Shown piece by piece: positions 60,296 through 64,000 of a stretch of DNA of 64,000 nucleotides. Position 1 is the stretch's first letter; each line of letters starts with the position of its first letter. The DNA is from Streptomyces eurythermus (GTDB lineage: Bacteria; Actinomycetota; Actinomycetes; Streptomycetales; Streptomycetaceae). Under the pieces are notes generated by a model, which worked only from the letters and a program-made list of their open reading frames with translations, did no database searches and was not told the DNA's origin. The DNA lies in NCBI RefSeq assembly GCF_014649115.1, contig NZ_BMSK01000009.1, forward strand, positions 62,001-126,000, given 5' to 3'. The position numbers and the translations under genes were made by a program.

Positions 60296-60823
60296 CTAGG
60301 GAATGACGATCACGGGCCGGCGCGCCCGCTTGGCGAGGCGTCCGGCGACGGAGCCGAAGATCCGGCCGACGATGCCGTGCGTGGAGCCGACCACGATCGC
60401 GTCGGCCTCGTACTCCCGCCCCACCTCTTCGAGTTCGTGGCAGATGTCCCCGCCCCGCTCGACCAGGATCCACGGCACCTCGGCCAGATAGTCCGCACAG
60501 GCCAGTTCGAGCCCCAGGACCTCGGTGCGGTGGTCCGGCACATCGACGAAGACGGGCGGTTCGCAGCCGGCCCACACGGTGGTGGGCAACCGGTTGGCGA
60601 CATGGACGATGATCAGGCCCGAGCGGGAACGGTGGGCCATGCCGATCGCGTAGGCGAGGGCGCGCTCACTGGAGGTGGAGCCGTCGAAGCCGACGACGAC
60701 TCCGTGCCGGAAGGCGGGGTCGCAGGAAGGACGTGGCTCTTCCGCCGCCAGGGGATCGGCCGCCGTGGGGTCGGCGACCGGCCGCTTGCGGTCCGCGGGT
60801 TCGAAGAATTCGTGACCGGCCAT
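60296..60823 (-). CDS. Universal stress protein (UspA family)
   Basis: ATG 60823 gives 175 residues. After a charged N-terminal extension of about 38 residues comes a single Usp domain: VVVGFDGSTSSERALAYAIGMAHRSRSGLIIVHVA and the ATP-binding G-loop VVGSTHGIVGRIFGSVAGRLAKRARRPVIVIP. ATP-binding type by the G-2x-G-9x-G form. A role in stress or dormancy adaptation is inferred from the family. Confidence 0.9.
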   Translation of the reverse strand: MAGHEFFEPADRKRPVADPTAADPLAAEEPRPSCDPAFRHGVVVGFDGSTSSERALAYAIGMAHRSRSGLIIVHVANRLPTTVWAGCEPPVFVDVPDHRTEVLGLELACADYLAEVPWILVERGGDICHELEEVGREYEADAIVVGSTHGIVGRIFGSVAGRLAKRARRPVIVIP

Positions 60824-61140
60824 GGCTGTCTCGGCGTTGTGATCCTTTATGGGGAGGGACGACAGTGTGCGGCGGAGCTGTGTCCGGGAAACATCTTCCC
60901 AAGCCCATACCCCCAAGGGTACGGCGGCACGCCTCCTGAGCCCAGATCCCGCGCACGCTCCGTAAGCGGTTCCCCCCGGCATCCGCAGGGGTTCACCGGA
61001 GCATGCACGAGCCGCGCCCGTAACGCAATGGTTGCTGCCCCGTACAGGCGGTTTGCACACCGTTCACAGATGTACGGTCGGTGACCGGCCGGTCGAACGC
61101 GCGTTGAACCGGGGTGATCCACCGCCACAGGGAGTACGAG
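60824..61140. other. Intergenic region between divergent genes
   Basis: About 317 bases between the stress protein and the small membrane protein. No coding frame is convincing. The right part contains TTGCACACCGTTCACAG and TGTACGGTCGGTGACC, possibly promoter DNA, with no clear operator. Confidence 0.5.
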
Positions 61141-61410
61141 ATGCCCGGTCCCCGATCCAGCGGCGACCCCCGCCCCGCGCCGGACCCCGTCGGCGAGGTG
61201 ATCCGGTGGGCAGCCTTCAGCTGCGTGGTCGTACCGGTCGTCCTGCTCTGGTACGGCACCGCGCTCGCCGGCGCCGTCGGCACCGCACTGGGTCTCACCG
61301 CCGTCACGGCCGTCTGCGGGCTGCTGTTGCGCCGGTCGGAGCGGTGCGCGGCGCGTTGCGCCGCGCAAAGAGGCGGACGTCACACCCGGGGCCAGACACC
61401 GGTCGACTGA
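61141..61410 (+). CDS. Small membrane protein upstream of adpA
   Basis: ATG 61141 follows CAGGGAGTACGAG and gives 89 residues. Two hydrophobic segments, IRWAAFSCVVVPVVLLWYG and ALAGAVGTALGLTAVTAVCGLLL, are followed by an Arg/Cys-rich cytoplasmic or exposed tail. No family is recognised. Codon use and a good ribosome-binding site support coding. Confidence 0.7.
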   Translation: MPGPRSSGDPRPAPDPVGEVIRWAAFSCVVVPVVLLWYGTALAGAVGTALGLTAVTAVCGLLLRRSERCAARCAAQRGGRHTRGQTPVD

Positions 61411-61788
61411 CCTGTTTTCGCGCCTCCGACCGCTGCTTTTCAGCCAACTTCTGGATATCGCCCAAGAGGGCCCCGACCCACCCCCCAATCCCCGTTCCAC
61501 CTGCAAGGAAAGGGTCTGCGGGCCGCCGTGCACCCTACGCGGTTTGGCCACGACGACAAGGCGCACTTCCCTGCACGCCTCGTGAGTGCAACGCTTCGTG
61601 ATCGAATGCTTCACGCCAAGTTGTCATGTCGACAATGTCCGGCGTGTCGAACTGGCCACCGCGTGATCGCGGGAACCAGTAAATTCGATCTTGACTTCTT
61701 TACGGCGGGGGACTCGTGCAGGACCGAGGGGAAACGTGCAGGAGCGACACAACCGAGGAGCCGCGACCACCGAGGGGGGCTTAGCAGT
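61411..61788. promoter_or_regulatory. adpA upstream regulatory region
   Basis: This 378-base leader before adpA is markedly less GC-rich than average in its middle (61550-61720), as expected for the complex adpA promoter. In known Streptomyces it is bound by a gamma-butyrolactone receptor, BldD and AdpA itself. TTGACTTCTTTACGG near 61690 could hold promoter elements. No exact site was assigned. Confidence 0.55.
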
Positions 61789-63012
61789 ATGAGCCACGAC
61801 TCCACTGCCGCGCAGGATGCCGCAGCCCGGAAACTGTCCGGGCGACGCCGTAAGGAAATCGTCGCGGTGCTGCTGTTCAGCGGCGGTCCCATCTTCGAGA
61901 GTTCCATTCCGCTTTCGGTGTTCGGCATCGACCGCCAGGACGCCGGCGTGCCGCGCTACCGGCTGCTGGTGTGCGCGGGCGAGGAAGGCCCGCTGCGGAC
62001 CACCGGGGGCCTGGAACTCACCGCACCGCATGGGCTGGAGGCGATCTCCCGTGCCGGGACGGTCGTCGTGCCGGCCTGGCGGTCGATCACCTCGCCGCCG
62101 CCGGAGGAGGCGCTCGACGCGCTGCGCCGGGCGCACGAGGAGGGCGCCCGCATCGTCGGGCTGTGCACCGGCGCCTTCGTGCTCGCGGCGGCCGGCCTGC
62201 TGGACGGCCGCCCGGCGACTACCCACTGGATGTACGCGCCGACGCTGGCCAAGCGCTATCCGTCGGTGCACGTCGATCCGCGGGAGCTGTTCGTCGACGA
62301 CGGCGATGTGCTGACGTCGGCGGGCACCGCGGCCGGGATCGACCTCTGCCTCCACATCGTGCGGACCGACCACGGCAACGAGGCGGCCGGCGCGCTCGCC
62401 CGGCGCCTGGTCGTCCCGCCGCGCCGGTCGGGAGGCCAGGAGCGCTACCTCGACCGGTCTTTACCCGAGGAGATCGGCGCCGACCCGCTCGCCGAGGTCG
62501 TCGCCTGGGCGCTGGAACACCTCCACGAGCAGTTCGACGTGGAGACGCTGGCGGCACGCGCCTACATGAGCCGCCGCACGTTCGACCGCCGGTTCCGCTC
62601 GCTCACCGGGAGCGCGCCGCTGCAGTGGCTGATCACGCAGCGGGTGCTCCAGGCGCAGCGGCTGCTGGAGACGTCGGACTACTCGGTGGACGAGGTGGCG
62701 GGCCGCTGCGGCTTCCGCTCCCCGGTGGCCCTGCGCGGCCACTTCCGCCGCCAGCTCGGCTCCTCCCCCGCCGCCTACCGGGCCGCCTACCGGGCCCGCA
62801 GGCCGCAGGGCGACAGGCCGGGCGAGCCGGAGCCGGCGGTGCCGGTGACCGGCCAGCAGGGCGCCCCCGCGGGGCTGTCCGGCCCGGGACCGGTGAGCGG
62901 CCCCGCCCCCGCGCTGCTCCACGAGCACCGCGAAGGCGGAGTACCGCTCCAGAGCCGCCGCGCCCCGGCCGGCGCGGTGGGTCTGCTGCCGGGCCCGCGC
63001 AGCGGTAACTGA
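61789..63012 (+). CDS. adpA: AraC-family developmental master regulator AdpA
   Basis: ATG 61789 gives 407 residues. The N-terminal DJ-1/ThiJ-PfpI-like dimerisation domain is VAVLLFSGGPIFESSIPLSVFGIDRQDAG to GLCTGAFVLAAAGLLDGRPATTHWMYAP. The C-terminal AraC domain has two helix-turn-helices: DVETLAARAYMSRRTFDRRFRSLTGSAPLQWLITQRVLQAQRLLETSDYSVDEVAGRCGFRSPVALRGHFRRQLGSSPAAY. TTA at 62461-62463 (codon 225) sits in the linker, the conserved bldA-dependent codon of bldH/adpA. AdpA controls aerial growth, secreted proteases and antibiotic genes. Confidence 0.97.
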   Translation: MSHDSTAAQDAAARKLSGRRRKEIVAVLLFSGGPIFESSIPLSVFGIDRQDAGVPRYRLLVCAGEEGPLRTTGGLELTAPHGLEAISRAGTVVVPAWRSITSPPPEEALDALRRAHEEGARIVGLCTGAFVLAAAGLLDGRPATTHWMYAPTLAKRYPSVHVDPRELFVDDGDVLTSAGTAAGIDLCLHIVRTDHGNEAAGALARRLVVPPRRSGGQERYLDRSLPEEIGADPLAEVVAWALEHLHEQFDVETLAARAYMSRRTFDRRFRSLTGSAPLQWLITQRVLQAQRLLETSDYSVDEVAGRCGFRSPVALRGHFRRQLGSSPAAYRAAYRARRPQGDRPGEPEPAVPVTGQQGAPAGLSGPGPVSGPAPALLHEHREGGVPLQSRRAPAGAVGLLPGPRSGN

Positions 63013-63023
63013 GCACGACGGAG

Positions 63024-63046
63024 GGGGGCGGGCAGGTCCCGCCCCC
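63024..63046 (+). terminator. Hairpin after adpA
   Basis: A 9-bp stem, GGGGGCGGG (63024-63032) with CCCGCCCCC (63038-63046), closes a 5-base loop and is followed by TTCTC. It lies just after the adpA stop. Confidence 0.8.
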
Positions 63047-63103
63047 TTCTCTCGCGCGGCACAGGGGCACGTAAAAAGCTCAGGTGCGCTTTAGGGTGGT
63101 CGC

Positions 63104-63706
63104 ATGAACGATCGCATGGTGTGGATCGACTGCGAGATGACCGGCCTCTCGCTGTCCGACGACGCTCTCATCGAGGTGGCCGCCCTCGTCACCGACTCCG
63201 AGCTGAACGTACTCGGCGAGGGAGTGGACATCGTCATCCGTCCGCCGGCCCAAGCGCTGGAGACGATGCCGGAGGTGGTGCGTCAGATGCACACCGCGTC
63301 CGGGCTGCTCGAGGAGCTGGAGCGGGGCACGACCCTTCAGGACGCCGAGGAGCAGGTGCTGGCGTATGTGCGCGAGCACGTGAAGGAGCCCGGCAAGGCC
63401 CCGCTGTGCGGGAACTCCGTGGGCACCGACCGCGGCTTCCTGCTGCGGGACATGCCGACCCTGGAGGACTACCTCCACTACCGGATCGTCGACGTCTCCT
63501 CCATCAAGGAGCTGGCCCGCCGCTGGTACCCGCGGGCGTACTTCAACAGCCCGGAGAAGAACGGCAACCACCGGGCCCTCGCCGACATCCGCGAGTCGAT
63601 CGCCGAGCTGCGCTACTACCGCGAGGCCATCTTCGTGCCCCAGCCCGGCCCGGACTCCGACACCGCCCGGCAGATCGCCGCCCGGCACGTCGTACCCGCG
63701 CCGTAG
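63104..63706 (+). CDS. orn: Oligoribonuclease
   Basis: ATG 63104 gives 200 residues. DEDDh exonuclease motifs are complete: MVWIDCEMTGL (Asp9, Glu11), PLCGNSVGTDRGFL, and NHRALADIRESI with the catalytic His and Asp. It degrades 2-5 nt RNA fragments and pGpG, an end product of c-di-GMP turnover. In Streptomyces orn (ornA) lies directly downstream of adpA, as here. Confidence 0.96.
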   Translation: MNDRMVWIDCEMTGLSLSDDALIEVAALVTDSELNVLGEGVDIVIRPPAQALETMPEVVRQMHTASGLLEELERGTTLQDAEEQVLAYVREHVKEPGKAPLCGNSVGTDRGFLLRDMPTLEDYLHYRIVDVSSIKELARRWYPRAYFNSPEKNGNHRALADIRESIAELRYYREAIFVPQPGPDSDTARQIAARHVVPAP

Positions 63707-63812
63707 CCGCCCCGCGGCCGCCCGCGCGAAAACGTGTGCGCGAGCACCCCTGAAGACCCTGTAGACTTCTTCTCGGCCGGTCGGGGAAACGACAAGTTCC
63801 ACCGCCGGTCGT

Positions 63813-63886
63813 GGTGGGTGTAGCTCAGCTGGTAGAGCACCTGGTTGTGGTCCAGGATGTCGCGGGTTCGAGTCCCGTCACTCACC
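63813..63886 (+). tRNA. tRNA-His (anticodon GTG)
   Basis: The cloverleaf folds fully: acceptor GTGGGTG/CACTCAC, D-arm GCTC/GAGC, anticodon arm CCTGG-TTGTGGT-CCAGG, T-arm GCGGG-TTCGAGT-CCCGT. The loop places GTG at positions 34-36. A G before the acceptor (63813) opposite discriminator C (63886) is the G-1:C73 pair specific to tRNA-His. The 3' CCA is not encoded. Confidence 0.97.
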
Positions 63887-63893
63887 CTGAGTG

Positions 63894-63934
63894 ATCAGCC
63901 GGTGACTCCGTCGGAAGACGGGTCACCGGCTGAT
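63894..63934 (+). terminator. Rho-independent terminator after tRNA-His
   Basis: ATCAGCCGGTGAC (63894-63906) pairs with GTCACCGGCTGAT (63922-63934). An inner CCGTC/GACGG stem closes a GGAA tetraloop, and TCGTTTTTCC follows. Confidence 0.95.
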
Positions 63935-64000
63935 TCGTTTTTCCGTCACGTCCTTCCCTCGCGCTCCCCCACCGGCCGGGACCCGTGCGGCCCGGCCGGT

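Noticed and set aside
60824..61140. Upstream extension of the universal stress protein to 61060
   Set aside because: The extra 79 residues lack Usp similarity and cross likely promoter DNA; ATG 60823 leads directly into the normal protein.
1..64000. CRISPR arrays, insertion sequences, prophage or rRNA genes
   Set aside because: No regularly spaced repeats with unique spacers, no transposase or integrase frames and no rRNA signatures were seen. The repeats at 20181 and 45357 are tandem without spacers.

Overview
The window is high-GC actinobacterial chromosome and almost certainly from a Streptomyces. Several features support this: adpA with its in-frame TTA codon next to the oligoribonuclease gene, a complete desferrioxamine operon (desABCD with desE and desF) under two iron boxes, the leucine/isovalerate operon (accD1-accA1-hmgL-acdH), many Tat and Sec signal peptides, GTG/TTG starts and frequent ATGA overlaps. 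From memory, the gene order from the LacI regulator to orn resembles the S. coelicolor SCO275x-SCO2793 core region. This was not checked by search.

Layout. 1-4.5 kb: sugar-catabolism genes (partial Gfo/Idh/MocA oxidoreductase, divergent LacI regulator, TIM-barrel isomerase), an MFS transporter and a small hydrolase. 4.6-12.3 kb: secreted GH3 N-acetylglucosaminidase-like enzyme, S37 tripeptidyl aminopeptidase, a small exported protein and a fused four-domain ABC exporter. 12.6-23.8 kb: an accessory block of eleven genes. It holds an FG-GAP propeller protein, ThuA, a SARP activator, a HAD phosphatase, a MarR/MFS/luciferase-like divergon, a second MarR, a GatZ-like TIM-barrel protein without a GatY partner, an APH-fold kinase and a histidine phosphatase. 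Six TTA codons fall in five of these genes, and three promoter-proximal palindromes sit beside them. This is the best candidate for an undescribed sugar-phosphate-based system.

23.8-36.3 kb: phytase-like esterase, class A beta-lactamase-like protein, I36 inhibitor, a GntR regulator sharing three operators with a HATPase, a PucR-linked operon (symporter, agmatinase-family ureohydrolase, ThDP enzyme), a phosphatase, a Gly/His-rich exported protein and TesB. 36.3-44.4 kb: acyl-CoA dehydrogenase, TetR and the accD1-accA1-hmgL-acdH operon. 44.4-53.0 kb: SH3b protein, a gene-free 60-bp minisatellite, then the des locus. 53.0-64.0 kb: GH20 hexosaminidase, DUF4429/SHOCT protein, Tat-exported phosphoesterase, glmS, a membrane protein, a universal stress protein, adpA, orn and tRNA-His(GTG).

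How the genes relate. GH3, GH20 and GlmS form an amino-sugar theme. The des genes make desferrioxamine and recover its ferric complex. The acc/hmgL/acdH operon degrades isovaleryl-CoA. AdpA is a bldA-dependent developmental regulator, and the TTA-rich accessory block probably shares that temporal control. All functional calls are from reading translated sequence; no database search was run.
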